A DNA stretch of 57,065 nt from Fen731 sp964481885 (GTDB lineage: Bacteria > Actinomycetota > Humimicrobiia > Humimicrobiales > Humimicrobiaceae), in the NCBI GenBank assembly GCA_964481885.1, contig CAYZUS010000012.1, forward strand, positions 1-57,065, given 5' to 3'. Of the stretch, positions 34,309 to 44,829 are shown piece after piece. Numbering within the stretch: position 1 is the stretch's first letter; every line of letters begins with the position of its first letter. The notes below the pieces were generated by a model. It was not told the DNA's origin, ran no database searches, and was given only the letters and a program-made list of their open reading frames with translations. Both the position numbers and the translations under genes were made by a program.

Positions 34309-35463
34309 TTAAATACCTAAAATTTTTTCTGAAATAATCTTTGCGCCGTTAATGTCCCTGATGCCCGGGTTAGAATTTTTAATTTCAATATATTTTTTCT
34401 TCTCGTGTTCCAGCAACGAGACGATAGTCGAAAGTAAAATACCGGAGTTTAACTCTTTATCCTCAATAAGTATAGCTTTATTATTTTTTGATAAAAATTC
34501 TGCATTGTAATACTGGTGATTTTCAATTGCCTGGGGATACGGAACAAGAATAGCCGGTATATTGACAATGGCAAGCTCTGCAACAGTGGTAGCTCCCGAC
34601 CTGGCTATGACCAGATCTGTTATCCTGTAAATCTGTTCCATCTGGTCAACATATTCCAGTATTTTAAAAATTATCCTGTCGGATGGCTTTGAAAGCAGGC
34701 TCAACTTTTCCTTTAACCCGGCAAAAAACCTTGTGCCGCATATCAACGCTATCTGAATGTTTTCATCATCACGGAAATATTCATAAAGCGAAAAAACTGC
34801 GCTGTTTATCTTTTCTGCGCCAAGGCTGCCGCCAAACGCTGTTATTGTAAATCTTTCACCTTTTAAATCCCATTTTGCATATTCGGGTTCTTCAAGCTTA
34901 AAATTCCTTATTTTTTTTCTTACAGGGTCTCCTGTAAAAATAAACCGGGTTTTGATTTCAGATTTTTTTTGCTTAAAAAGAGCTGCTGACTGCTCAAAGC
35001 TTAGGAAAACATATTTTGCCTGCCTTGCAAATACCTTATTTAATCTTCCGGGTATATAATTCTGTTCATGAATTGCTATGGGCCTGCGGCAAACCATTGC
35101 AGCAATAAATACCGGGGCGCAAACATACCCTCCCATACCAACAATAAAATCAGGCTTAAACTTTATTATCTCTGAAAGGGCCCCAAAAAACCCTGCGACA
35201 AGATTTGAAAAGAATCTGGTATATGTCAGGGCTTTTTTGAAATAACCCCGGCTTAAGGAAAAACCGGAAGACGAAAGCGCTTTAAATTCAATACCAAGTT
35301 CCCTGATGATTCTGTTTTCCATCCCCTTTTTTGTTCCAAGATAAAGAATTTTTACATCTTTGTGAAATTCCTGAAGATATTCTATTATCGCAACTGCCGG
35401 ATAGATATGGCCGGCTGTACCGCCGGCTGTAATTATAATCCTTTTTGCTCCTGCGCCATTCAT
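34309..35463 (-). CDS. murG: MurG, lipid II GlcNAc transferase
   Basis: 384 residues. The GGTAGHIYPA loop, GMGGYVCAPV, HEQNYIPGRLNK and the donor loop SGATTVAEL...PAILVPYP are diagnostic. It adds GlcNAc to lipid I on the cytosolic membrane face. Its ATG overlaps the ftsW stop by four bases. Confidence 0.95.
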   Translation of the reverse strand: MNGAGAKRIIITAGGTAGHIYPAVAIIEYLQEFHKDVKILYLGTKKGMENRIIRELGIEFKALSSSGFSLSRGYFKKALTYTRFFSNLVAGFFGALSEIIKFKPDFIVGMGGYVCAPVFIAAMVCRRPIAIHEQNYIPGRLNKVFARQAKYVFLSFEQSAALFKQKKSEIKTRFIFTGDPVRKKIRNFKLEEPEYAKWDLKGERFTITAFGGSLGAEKINSAVFSLYEYFRDDENIQIALICGTRFFAGLKEKLSLLSKPSDRIIFKILEYVDQMEQIYRITDLVIARSGATTVAELAIVNIPAILVPYPQAIENHQYYNAEFLSKNNKAILIEDKELNSGILLSTIVSLLEHEKKKYIEIKNSNPGIRDINGAKIISEKILGI

Positions 35464-36701
35464 TTGCCATCATCCTTTAATGCGCCGCCCATTTCATTAT
35501 CACTTTTTTTAAGTAAAGTAAAATTCTGTCTCGCAATATTAAGTATTATCCCTGCTGACGCCATGCTGACCAACAATGATGTGCCGCCGGAACTTAAGAA
35601 CGGCAGCGTCAGACCCGTAACGGGCAGAACCCCTATGACAACACATATATTGATTATTGCCTGGGCAGCTATCATGCCGGTGATGGTGCCGGCAAGCGTC
35701 CTACCAAAATAATCTTTTGTTTTAAGGCATACCCTTATTCCAAAAAATACAAATGCAAGAAATAACAAAATGAGAACCAGCGTTCCGACCAGGCCTGCTT
35801 CTTCACCAAGAATGGCGAAAATAAAATCAGAGTGAGCCTCTGGCAGATATGAATATTTTTGTATGCTGTTGCCCAAACCGAGCCCGAACAAATGTCCGGA
35901 GCCCAATGCTATAAGCGACTGATTAACCTGGAAATTAGCTCCCGAGGCGGTGGCAACATCTGATTTGTTGAGCCATGCAAATATGCGCTCACGTCGGTAA
36001 TCCGCCATTAACATGTATGCAACCAGGGTTACGAGCCCTAATGCTCCCAGACTGAGCATATGTGGAAATCTGGTATTCCCAATAAAAAACAGTATAAAAA
36101 CAGCCACCCATATGATTATTACTGTTCCAAAATCAGGCTCAAGAAAAATCAGCAATGTAACAACAGCAAGGGCCACAAAAGAAGGCCACAAAATATTTTT
36201 CATTACAGGTTTGTCATTGTATCTTTTATTGAGGGAATCGCTGATAAAAATTATAAGAGCAAGCTTGGTAACCTCCGAAGGCTGGAAATTAAAAAAGAAC
36301 AGATTTATCCATCTCCTTGATTCTCCTATTACCGGGGAAACACCCGGAATAAGCACGATTGCCAGAAGGGCGATTGAAACAAGTATAAAAATTACGGATA
36401 TCTTTGAGTAAAACCTGTAATTGATCTTCGAAGTTATAATAAAAACAATAAAAGAAATTACCCACCATATTACCTGCCTTCTGACAAACCAGTACGGGTC
36501 ATTAAAATACATATCCCCAACCGCAACTGAAGAGCTGGAAACCATTATGATGCCGAGAATTGACAGGACCAAAACTATAATAAACAAAAAATAGTATTCC
36601 AGATTTAACCTGAAAATATTATATCTTTGAAAACTTTCCTCTTCCACGTGCCCTGTCTCTTCCATTTGTCCTGTCTCTTCAGTTTTCCATGTTTCTTTCA
36701 T
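35460..36701 (-). CDS. ftsW: FtsW, SEDS peptidoglycan polymerase
   Basis: 413 residues with about ten transmembrane helices. RRWINLFFFNFQPSEVTKLALI is the hallmark SEDS loop, AHSDFIFAILGEEAG gives the functional Asp, and PVTGLTLPFLSSGGTS is the C-terminal signature. It polymerises glycan strands with FtsI at the septum. Its N terminus carries a short repeat (EETGQMEETGHVEEE). It overlaps both murD and murG by four bases, so translation is coupled. Confidence 0.93.
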   Translation of the reverse strand: MKETWKTEETGQMEETGHVEEESFQRYNIFRLNLEYYFLFIIVLVLSILGIIMVSSSSVAVGDMYFNDPYWFVRRQVIWWVISFIVFIITSKINYRFYSKISVIFILVSIALLAIVLIPGVSPVIGESRRWINLFFFNFQPSEVTKLALIIFISDSLNKRYNDKPVMKNILWPSFVALAVVTLLIFLEPDFGTVIIIWVAVFILFFIGNTRFPHMLSLGALGLVTLVAYMLMADYRRERIFAWLNKSDVATASGANFQVNQSLIALGSGHLFGLGLGNSIQKYSYLPEAHSDFIFAILGEEAGLVGTLVLILLFLAFVFFGIRVCLKTKDYFGRTLAGTITGMIAAQAIINICVVIGVLPVTGLTLPFLSSGGTSLLVSMASAGIILNIARQNFTLLKKSDNEMGGALKDDGK

Positions 36702-38362
36702 ATGCCGTTTTTCTTTAACCCTGCTTTATCAAGAATTAAATTTTTAAATTTTTTACCCCTGTCTTTATAATCCGTGAACATATCAAAACTTGCACAGGCA
36801 GGAGACAGCAGAAATACATTGCCTCTTTCAGTGATTTCAAGGCCTGTGTTCACCGCTTCCTGAAGGCTGTCGCAAATAATCACTTTATATTTTGTATTTT
36901 CCTTAAGCTCTCTTCCATCCGGATTTTTTTCGTCTGGCCATTTTCCGGCAACTGTATTTTTGCAAGCTGTTTTTTCGTTGGGCCCTTTCCCTTCAGATGT
37001 TTTTTTATCTGCCGCTTCCAAATCATCCTTTTTCACCATTATTTTTTCTTCAGTTGTTTTTTTATCAAGCGGTTCTCCCAGACTGCGGGAATTTAAAACA
37101 TTTAATATCTTCTGCTTTGTTTCTCCAATCAGAATAACATTGAGTACTTTTTCTTCCAATGCAGGCAAAAGGACACTAAAATCCATGTCCTTGTCTTTAC
37201 CGCCGAGGATAAGTGTGACTTGCCGGCCAAAACTTTCAAGAGCCTTGATTGTTGCATCAGGGTTTGTAGCCTTTGAATCATTGTACACCCTGACACCATT
37301 TACCTCTGCAACAAATTCTATCCTGTGTTCAAGCGGTGTAAACTGATTTAATGAAGTTTCAATTTCGCTGTCTTTAAGGCCGAATATCTTTGCTGCACCG
37401 ATTGCAGCCATTACATTGGAGATATTATGGGGACCAATTAGCCTGATGCCCGAAATATCAATTGACCCGGAGCTTCCATTTATGTCATAAAATATTTTGC
37501 TTCCCCGCAAACAAATCCGGGCTTCCGAATTATCATGAAGGCTGTACTTTATCACGTTTAAACCGCTGTCCCTGAAATCATTTCTTTTCTTCAGGCCCTC
37601 TGCAATATACTCATCATCAATATTAAAAATACCCCAATCGCCGGGTGAAGCATTGAGAAAAATTTTAAATTTTAAATCGGCATATTGATTCATTGAAAAA
37701 TGTCTGTCTATATGGTCACTCGTTATATTAAGAATGACAGAAACAAGTGGTTTAAAATCCCGAATCTTTTCAAGCTGAAAACTGCTGACTTCAATTATTC
37801 GAACAAGCTTTTCTGCAGAAGCATTCTGACTGGGAGCAACGCCTGAATTTATGTCTGTATCAACCGTATCTGTCAGGGGGTTTCCTATATTCCCGCACAC
37901 AACACTATCCGATCCACTTCCATTAAAAACTTTTTGCATAAGTGAAACAACCGTGGTTTTGCCGTTTGTGCCTGTTACGGCAACAGTATTTTTCTTCTGG
38001 TTTTCGCTTAACAGCTGCCAGCCAAACTCCAGCTCACTGTATACCGGAATGTTCTTCGCTTCTGCCCCAGCGATGATGCCAACATCAGCTGACACTCCGG
38101 GACTTAAAACTACAAGCGCTGCATCATCAAGGATTTTGGTATTCTCATTTGCTTTTTCATCAAGAATAAGGTTGAGATTGAAGTCTTTTATTTCTCTTAC
38201 AAATTCTAAGTGTGGTTCAACATTTATAAGAGGGTTGTTGTCTATAGCAACAACCTCACCGGCAATCTTCGACAGTTTTCTTATTGCCGAAATACCGCTT
38301 TTGCCCAGTCCTACAACTATGACCTTCTTGCCTTTAAAAAAATTAATATTATTTGTTTGCAT
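36698..38362 (-). CDS. murD: UDP-N-acetylmuramoyl-L-alanine--D-glutamate ligase with repeat-rich insert
   Basis: 554 residues, about 100 longer than usual MurD (near 450). VIVVGLGKSGISA, AVTGTNGKTTVVSLM, NITSDHIDRH, VYNDSKATNPDAT and VFLLSPACASFDMFTDYKDRG are all intact, so the enzyme should work: it adds D-Glu to UDP-MurNAc-L-Ala. The extra length is a Lys/Glu/Thr-rich segment at about 426-487, between the helix after VILIGETKQKI and the strand YKVIICDS of the C-terminal domain. It contains degenerate copies such as DKKTTEEK, DKKTSEGK, NEKTACKN and DEKNPDGR. Confidence 0.94.
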   Translation of the reverse strand: MQTNNINFFKGKKVIVVGLGKSGISAIRKLSKIAGEVVAIDNNPLINVEPHLEFVREIKDFNLNLILDEKANENTKILDDAALVVLSPGVSADVGIIAGAEAKNIPVYSELEFGWQLLSENQKKNTVAVTGTNGKTTVVSLMQKVFNGSGSDSVVCGNIGNPLTDTVDTDINSGVAPSQNASAEKLVRIIEVSSFQLEKIRDFKPLVSVILNITSDHIDRHFSMNQYADLKFKIFLNASPGDWGIFNIDDEYIAEGLKKRNDFRDSGLNVIKYSLHDNSEARICLRGSKIFYDINGSSGSIDISGIRLIGPHNISNVMAAIGAAKIFGLKDSEIETSLNQFTPLEHRIEFVAEVNGVRVYNDSKATNPDATIKALESFGRQVTLILGGKDKDMDFSVLLPALEEKVLNVILIGETKQKILNVLNSRSLGEPLDKKTTEEKIMVKKDDLEAADKKTSEGKGPNEKTACKNTVAGKWPDEKNPDGRELKENTKYKVIICDSLQEAVNTGLEITERGNVFLLSPACASFDMFTDYKDRGKKFKNLILDKAGLKKNGI

Positions 38363-38551
38363 TCCTTTTTAAGCTTTCCCCTTTAATTCTGCATATACCA
38401 ACAAAAAGATTTTCGCCGCCAGCAAGTTCCAAAGTATCAGTATGCTCTGTGCTGCCTGCACATTGCAAAATATCTTCACGACCCGAAATGCAGGCGAAAT
38501 TACTGTATCATTATGCCCTGTGGCGACGTCAATTTACAAAGATTCAATAAT

Positions 38552-39565
38552 TCAGTCAATAAATTTAAGATAATAAAAAAAGAAACCCAGCCCCGCAAAC
38601 AGGGCAGCTATTATCCAAAACCTGATAATGACCTTTATTTCCGGCCAGCCCAAAAGCTCGAAATGATGATGAAGGGGGGCCATTTTGAACACGCGCCTCT
38701 TTTTAAGTTTAAACCATAAAACCTGGATAATAACTGATAAGGTCTCGATTGCAAACAATCCTCCTATAACCACAAGCAGGATTTCCTGTTTTAAGATTAT
38801 TGCAACTGCAGCAATCAGTCCTCCAAGGCCAAAGGAACCCGTATCACCCATAAATATTTCTGCTGGAGAGGTGTTCCACCACAAAAACCCCGCGCAGGCA
38901 GCCAGTGCGGCACCGCAGATAACAGCAATGTCGATACTGTACGATACCTGCAGAATTGACCACTCAAGAAAAGCTATAAAGCTGAATGCAGCAAGAACTA
39001 TTACGGAAGAGCCCCCGGCAAGACCGTCCAGCCCGTCTGTAAGGTTTACTGCATTAGTGCATGACATTATTATTATTACAGGGAAAAAATAATACCAGTT
39101 TCCGAGCTGAAACTGCAAACCGGTAAAAGGTATGCCTATGGAAGTATCAAGCTTTAAGACAAACCTGGCAATCAGGACAAAATAAACACATACCGCAACA
39201 AGGAGCCAGATTTTTACCCATCCCCTGAGCCCCAGGTTTCTTTTTTTCTTCAGGGCAATATAATCATCGACAAACCCTATAAGTCCGCAGAAAAGAAACA
39301 TGGATGCAGCAAATGCACCTTCATAAGAAAAATCCCCATACCTGAAATATTTTATCAGTATCACAGAAGCATACGAAACAATTGCCGCAGAGATAAAGAC
39401 CACTCCGCCCATTGTGGGTGTGCCAGCCTTTATGCTGTGTGACTGGGGGCCGTCAGTACGTATTCTCTGTCCCAAATGGCGATTCTTCTGAAACCTTATA
39501 AATAGCGGTGTCAGAGCGAGGGATATAAGACCACCTATGACAATTGCTGTAAAAACCCAGTTCAT
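38552..39565 (-). CDS. mraY: MraY, phospho-MurNAc-pentapeptide transferase
   Basis: 337 residues with ten predicted helices. GTPTMGGVVF, GFVDDYIALKKKRNLGL, NAVNLTDGLDGLAGG (metal-binding Asp), FMGDTGSFGLGG and PLHHHFELLGWPE are the family motifs in order. It makes lipid I from UDP-MurNAc-pentapeptide and undecaprenyl phosphate. Separated by three bases from murF. The 190-bp spacer to murD has no gene. Confidence 0.95.
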   Translation of the reverse strand: MNWVFTAIVIGGLISLALTPLFIRFQKNRHLGQRIRTDGPQSHSIKAGTPTMGGVVFISAAIVSYASVILIKYFRYGDFSYEGAFAASMFLFCGLIGFVDDYIALKKKRNLGLRGWVKIWLLVAVCVYFVLIARFVLKLDTSIGIPFTGLQFQLGNWYYFFPVIIIMSCTNAVNLTDGLDGLAGGSSVIVLAAFSFIAFLEWSILQVSYSIDIAVICGAALAACAGFLWWNTSPAEIFMGDTGSFGLGGLIAAVAIILKQEILLVVIGGLFAIETLSVIIQVLWFKLKKRRVFKMAPLHHHFELLGWPEIKVIIRFWIIAALFAGLGFFFYYLKFID

Positions 39566-39568
39566 TTT

Positions 39569-41164
39569 TTATGCCTTTAATAAATATTCTATTATGTCTT
39601 CCAGTTTGTTTGCCCTTGAGCCTTTAAACAATACTGCATCGTCTTTCTTTAATATATCGCTCAAGCTTTCACAAAGCTGCTTTTTATCTTTAAAATGATA
39701 ATATTTGTTTTTATTTAATGGAACGCCCTCAACTGATGGCAGGCTTTCATACGATATCTCACTCTCCTCCGATGGCACGCTCTCAGCTGACAGCTGGTTT
39801 TTTCCCAATGGCATGTTCTCAGATGATGGCTGGCTTTCAACCAATAATCCCTTGGAGTCGCTGGCACTTGACGAAAATCCTCTGCAGATATTTTCTGAAA
39901 GCGGCCCATATGCAATAAGCACATCAATTTTATTTTCTGACAAATATTTCCCTGTCTCGAAGTGCAGAGCTTCGCTTTCCGGTCCAAGTTCGAGCATATC
40001 GGCAAGTACCGCTACACTTCTCTTATTATTAAGGTCCGAAACAGTTTTTAAAGTATCAATGGCTGTTTTCATGGAAAGCGGATTAGCGTTATAACAGTCG
40101 TTTATTAAAATCATTTCATTATGCCTGATTATTCTCATTCGGTTTTTTTGAAGCTCGGAATTTTCCAGGCCGGATTTTATTATTTCAGGGATCAGTCCCA
40201 GATGTGAGCAAATAGCAGCCGCACAGCATGCATTATAAACATTATGAAGCCCCGGAATAGGCATATTTATCTCAGTAATTTTTTTATCTTTTTTATTAAA
40301 ATCAAACAAATAAGCCCCCTGGTTGTCTGGAGGGCCCTCGATAAAATTGTAGTCCAGTGTATTGTTGCGGCCAAATCGCACTATCCTGCAGGATACGTTC
40401 AGGGAAATAAACTCTGCCCAGTCATCATCATTATTTAAAAACAACAATCCATTCTTTTTTGCCAAAAATCCTGCCATCTCAGCTTTTGCCAAAGCGATTT
40501 CTTCAACATTTTTGAAATATTCGAGATGGGCGGGCCCGATTGCTGTAATGGCGCCAATATCCAGGTTAATAATCTCTGAAAGCAGCCCTATCTGACCTTT
40601 GGACCGCATGCCAAGCTCTGCAATAAAAAACTGTGTCTTTTTATCAATTTCCAGTACTGAAGCCGCTATACCAAGTTCAGTATTGTAGTTTTTTGCAGTA
40701 AATCTGATATTAAAACTGTCTTTAAGGATATTTACAATAAAATCCTTGGTCGTTGTTTTTCCGACACTTCCTGTTACACCGATTACTATGGGGTTAAACT
40801 GCCGGATGTATCCAGCCGCAAGGTCAAGAAGAAAAGATATGTTGTCCAGCGACTTTATTATTACAAGACTGTCCCAAATGGAACAGTTAATTTTATCCTT
40901 TAAGTTTTTTAAGTTCTCTGCATGCATCCCGTCGGCTACAAATCCTATGGCACCCTTTAAAATGCATTCCTCTATAAAATCATGGCCATCAAAATTTGGA
41001 CCTGCAACAGGTATAAAAAAATCCCCTTTTTCAAGAGTCCTTGAATCTGTGGAAATTGAACTGATGAATTTTGCCTGTCCGGAATTATTATTAAAACCCT
41101 GGATTGATTCTGACCCGCACCACTCCAGTAATTTCTTTATGCTTATTTTTTTACCCGTTTTCAC
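39569..41164 (-). CDS. murF: UDP-MurNAc-tripeptide--D-Ala-D-Ala ligase with repeat-rich insert
   Basis: 531 residues against a norm near 455. GVTGSVGKTTTKDFI is the P-loop, IGPAHLEYF and NDCYNANPLSMKTAI are diagnostic MurF blocks, and VAVLADMLELGPESEALH opens the C-terminal domain. An insert at about 435-483 is built of Ser/Glu/Pro-rich degenerate repeats (SQPSSENMPLGKN, LSAESVPSEE, ESLPSVEGVPLNKN). It lies just before the strand YYHFKDK, which is the same structural place as the insert in MurD. It adds D-Ala-D-Ala to the UDP-muramyl tripeptide. Confidence 0.94.
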   Translation of the reverse strand: MKTGKKISIKKLLEWCGSESIQGFNNNSGQAKFISSISTDSRTLEKGDFFIPVAGPNFDGHDFIEECILKGAIGFVADGMHAENLKNLKDKINCSIWDSLVIIKSLDNISFLLDLAAGYIRQFNPIVIGVTGSVGKTTTKDFIVNILKDSFNIRFTAKNYNTELGIAASVLEIDKKTQFFIAELGMRSKGQIGLLSEIINLDIGAITAIGPAHLEYFKNVEEIALAKAEMAGFLAKKNGLLFLNNDDDWAEFISLNVSCRIVRFGRNNTLDYNFIEGPPDNQGAYLFDFNKKDKKITEINMPIPGLHNVYNACCAAAICSHLGLIPEIIKSGLENSELQKNRMRIIRHNEMILINDCYNANPLSMKTAIDTLKTVSDLNNKRSVAVLADMLELGPESEALHFETGKYLSENKIDVLIAYGPLSENICRGFSSSASDSKGLLVESQPSSENMPLGKNQLSAESVPSEESEISYESLPSVEGVPLNKNKYYHFKDKKQLCESLSDILKKDDAVLFKGSRANKLEDIIEYLLKA

Positions 41165-41395
41165 TTATTGCTCCACTTACTTTTAGCTTTAAACGAAATT
41201 TGCCGTATTTTCACCTGGCAGCCATATGCCGTTTTTGCTTTTAATTCTCATATTTAACTTTTCGCACAGCTAATCAGCTTCTAACTTCTATTATTAATGC
41301 CCCTAACTACTTTATGTGCATTGTAACTTCTTTGATTTCTATTATGCTTCGTCCCTCCTTATATTTGGCTGCTTTATAACTGCCCTGCAGCTCTA

Positions 41396-42901
41396 TCAAC
41401 TTTGGCCATCCCATTCCCTTATGACTTCCTGATCACTGAAATGTATTTTTTTATCCGCGAATTCCTGGTAATCTTCGTGTCCCTTGCCTGCAACCAGTAC
41501 TATGTCTTTTTCCCCTGACATTTCAAGTGCTCTGATTATGGCCTGTTTTCTGTCCGGAATTTTTTCATAGTCTTTGCATCCGCTTTCTTTAAGGCCCTCT
41601 TCGATCATGGAAATTATCAAATCCGGGTCCTCGCTCCTTGGGTTGTCAGAAGTGATAATTGTAAAATCTGCAAGCTCTGCACTAATGCTTCCCATTATTT
41701 TCCTTTTTATTTTATCTCTGTCGCCTCCGCACCCGAATACCGATACAAGCCTTCCACCCCGGGGTTTTAAAGACTTTGCAGTTTTTAAGACATTTTCCAG
41801 TCCGTCAGGTGTATGTGCATAATCCACAATTACGTTTAAATTTTTTGAAACAGACACTTTTTCGAATCTGCCTGATATTCCTGCCATTGATAATATGCCG
41901 CTGCAGACAGCATCTGTATCAATGCCTGCCATCAGACTCAGGCTTAAGGCCCCTAAAATATTATAAATATTGAAATATCCGCAAAGCAAAGATTTTACAG
42001 GAAAATCAGTTAAATTTTTAGTGTTTTTAAAATTTAAACCGGAAAGTTTTACTGTCATTTCAATGCCGTTTATTGAGTTTCGTATGTTTTCGGCAGAAAT
42101 GTTTGCCCGGGCATTTTTTATGCCAAATGTTATTGTATTTAAGTCAGACATGCTGCTTAACTTTAACCCGAATGGATCGTCAATATTTATTACAGCTCCT
42201 CTGCCCCCAAAAAGACTTCTGCTGTCTTTTGAAAAAAGCCTGCTTTTTACTTCAAAGTAATTTTCCATGCTTTTATGGTAATCCAGATGGTCCTGAGTAA
42301 GGTTAGTGAAAACAAAATAATCAAAATCCAGCCAGTCTATCCTGTGAAGATCTATGGAATGTGACGATACCTCCATACATGCCGCCTCAACATTTGCGTC
42401 CCTGCTTTTTTGAAAAAACTCATTTAATTCCAGTGCATCCGGAGTGGTTCGGTCAAAAGCCAGACCAGCAGTGCCTATCTTGGCCTGTACCGTACTTATG
42501 TATGATGTTTTATAACCGGCGGCCCGGAAAATACTGTCAATTAAAAAAACTGATGTCGTTTTGCCGTTTGTACCGGTAATGCCTGTAAGTATGAGGCTGC
42601 CTGACGGATTATCAAAAAAATTCCTGCATAAAAGCGCGAGCTCTTTTCGGCAATCTTTTACAATTATCCGGGCAATATGCGATGGAAGCTCCATTTCTTT
42701 CTGCATCATTACTGCACAGGCTCCATTACTTATTGCCTCGACTGCAAATTCATGGCCATCTTTTTTAAAACCGGGTATCGCGGCAAACAAAAAGTCTCTC
42801 CCTGTTTTTTTGGAACTCACTGCAACACCTTTGATGTCAGTGCCTTTTCCTCTGAAGAGACTTACTATATTTATATTTTTTATCAAATCATCAAGCTTCA
42901 T
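41396..42901 (-). CDS. murE: UDP-MurNAc-dipeptide--meso-diaminopimelate ligase
   Basis: 501 residues. GITGTNGKTTSVFL is the P-loop, TTPDALELNEFF a family block and VDYAHTPDGLE the middle-domain loop. TSDNPRSEDP contains the DNPR motif that reads meso-diaminopimelate rather than lysine, so the peptidoglycan should be DAP-type. GHEDYQ closes the protein. The 230 bp between murE and murF contain no gene that I can see. Confidence 0.94.
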   Translation of the reverse strand: MKLDDLIKNINIVSLFRGKGTDIKGVAVSSKKTGRDFLFAAIPGFKKDGHEFAVEAISNGACAVMMQKEMELPSHIARIIVKDCRKELALLCRNFFDNPSGSLILTGITGTNGKTTSVFLIDSIFRAAGYKTSYISTVQAKIGTAGLAFDRTTPDALELNEFFQKSRDANVEAACMEVSSHSIDLHRIDWLDFDYFVFTNLTQDHLDYHKSMENYFEVKSRLFSKDSRSLFGGRGAVINIDDPFGLKLSSMSDLNTITFGIKNARANISAENIRNSINGIEMTVKLSGLNFKNTKNLTDFPVKSLLCGYFNIYNILGALSLSLMAGIDTDAVCSGILSMAGISGRFEKVSVSKNLNVIVDYAHTPDGLENVLKTAKSLKPRGGRLVSVFGCGGDRDKIKRKIMGSISAELADFTIITSDNPRSEDPDLIISMIEEGLKESGCKDYEKIPDRKQAIIRALEMSGEKDIVLVAGKGHEDYQEFADKKIHFSDQEVIREWDGQS

Positions 42902-43053
42902 TATGTAACATCTCCATAAAGTCGCGTCTTTTATTTTTGCTTTTCAGCCTTTGTGTCGTGCCGGCACCTTTCTTTGTTATTTGTCTTTATAATATACATT
43001 AAAACTTTTTTACATTAGCAAAAGCTAAAATGTTTTATACCGTTTTTCATTTC

Positions 43054-44808
43054 CTATTGTGTGGTTTCTGCAGGAGAATTGTCTTCTCCGAAATCAGCTG
43101 TTTCTCCGGACTTTACTCTTAATCTTTTTAATGAAAAATTCATTAAATCCTTAAAAACCGGCGCAGAAACTGTACCTCCCCAGATCTCATTTTCCGGACC
43201 ATGCGGTTCATCTACAACCACTATTATTGCAACTTCCGGATCATCATAAGGCGCAAAACCCAAAAAGGAAGTTATTACTCTTCCCTCATCATAACCTATG
43301 CCTGTTTTATTTGCTTTCTGTGCAGTACCTGTCTTCCCGCATACTTTCACTCCTTCAATCTGTGCTTTCGTGCCGGAGCCGCCCTCCACACATGAAAGCA
43401 TCATATCCTTTACTGCAGCAGCCGTATCTTTTCCTATAATGCTTGTACTTTCCTGCTTTTGGGGCTGCTCTATCTTGTCATTTGCAAGCTGGACCTCTTT
43501 GACAATGTAAGGAGTTACAAGATATCCGCCATTTGCAATAACACATGCGGCCCTGACAAGCTGCAGCGGCGTAACAGCAATGCTCTGTCCGATGGCCAGG
43601 GCCCCAATGGTAGAGCCGAACCAGTCTTTGTAATTATAAAATAGTCCTGCCTCTTCTCCCGGCAGGTCGATTCCTGTTTTTTCACCAAAACCGTATTTCT
43701 TTATATATTCATAAAACAGTTGCTTTCCCATCGCAAGCGCAGATGTTACTGCGCCTATATTGCTTGAATACTTGATTATTTCACCGGTTGTGTATTCAAT
43801 ATTATAATTCCTGGATATTTCCTTTATCCACTTGTCACCGACAAGTATTGAGGGAGGCAGGTTAAAAACCTGGTCAGGTTTTATGCTCCCGCTGTCTACG
43901 GAGGAAGATATGTTTACGATCTTAAAGGTTGACCCTGGCTCATAAGAAAATGATGTGCCCGGATTTTTGTATAGCGCCGCATCAAACTCCTGGTATGAAT
44001 TGAGGTCAAATCCCGGATATCCGCCCATTGCATATATTTCACCCGTTTTGGGATTCATTACGACTGCAATCGCATTTTCTGCCTCATAAGCAATAGCAAC
44101 TTCTTTTAGTTTTTCCTGCATTATATACTGAATCTGTGAATCGATAGTAAGGAGTACGTCACCTCCATCAACTGGAGCAATATAATTATTATTGCTTCCC
44201 GGAATCATTTTTCCGTATACATCTTTTTCTATGACATATTTTCCATCTATGCCGCGCAGGATCTTTTCGTACTGCAGCTCTATACCGTTAAGCCCGTTAT
44301 TATCAAGCCCGGTAAAACCTATTATGGAAGCAGCCAGGTCCCCCTGAGGATAATACCTTTTATTCTCGTTCTGTATATATATCCCGGGAAGATTAAGCTG
44401 GCTTATAAGATCTGCAGTTTCAGAGCTTATCTGCCTTTTGATATAAACAAAACCAAGATCCTTGTTATTAAGCTTTTCTTTTATTTCGTCTGGATTTAAC
44501 TGCAGGATTTCTGCAAGCGCTTCAGCTTCCCTGTCCGGGCTTAATACATCCTTGGGATTGGCATAAACTGTTTTTTCAATCAGGCTTGTTGCGAGCTCAA
44601 CCTGGTTGCGGTCAAGTATTTTGCCTCTCTTGGAGTTGACTACGAATTCATCTTTGTGCTGAAAATCAGCCTCGCTCTTATATTTTGATGCGTATATATA
44701 CTGTATTGATACAAGCCTGTATGTTATAAGAGCAAAAGCCGCCAAAAATAAAATAAACAGGAAATAAGCTCTCTTCCTGTTGATTCTGTTATTTGCCTCT
44801 CTGACCAT
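43054..44808 (-). CDS. ftsI: FtsI/PBP2-type septal transpeptidase
   Basis: 584 residues with one N-terminal transmembrane helix (about 14-34) after a basic NRINRKR stretch. The dimerisation region RGKILDRNQVELA, and transpeptidase motifs SxxK (Ser293-Thr-Phe-Lys296), SxN (Ser348-Ser-Asn350) and KTG (Lys492) are all in place. There are no PASTA domains, unlike many Firmicutes PBPs. It cross-links septal peptidoglycan with FtsW. Confidence 0.94.
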   Translation of the reverse strand: MVREANNRINRKRAYFLFILFLAAFALITYRLVSIQYIYASKYKSEADFQHKDEFVVNSKRGKILDRNQVELATSLIEKTVYANPKDVLSPDREAEALAEILQLNPDEIKEKLNNKDLGFVYIKRQISSETADLISQLNLPGIYIQNENKRYYPQGDLAASIIGFTGLDNNGLNGIELQYEKILRGIDGKYVIEKDVYGKMIPGSNNNYIAPVDGGDVLLTIDSQIQYIMQEKLKEVAIAYEAENAIAVVMNPKTGEIYAMGGYPGFDLNSYQEFDAALYKNPGTSFSYEPGSTFKIVNISSSVDSGSIKPDQVFNLPPSILVGDKWIKEISRNYNIEYTTGEIIKYSSNIGAVTSALAMGKQLFYEYIKKYGFGEKTGIDLPGEEAGLFYNYKDWFGSTIGALAIGQSIAVTPLQLVRAACVIANGGYLVTPYIVKEVQLANDKIEQPQKQESTSIIGKDTAAAVKDMMLSCVEGGSGTKAQIEGVKVCGKTGTAQKANKTGIGYDEGRVITSFLGFAPYDDPEVAIIVVVDEPHGPENEIWGGTVSAPVFKDLMNFSLKRLRVKSGETADFGEDNSPAETTQ

Positions 44809-44829
44809 TTTTTAGTTTTTAACTCTGTT

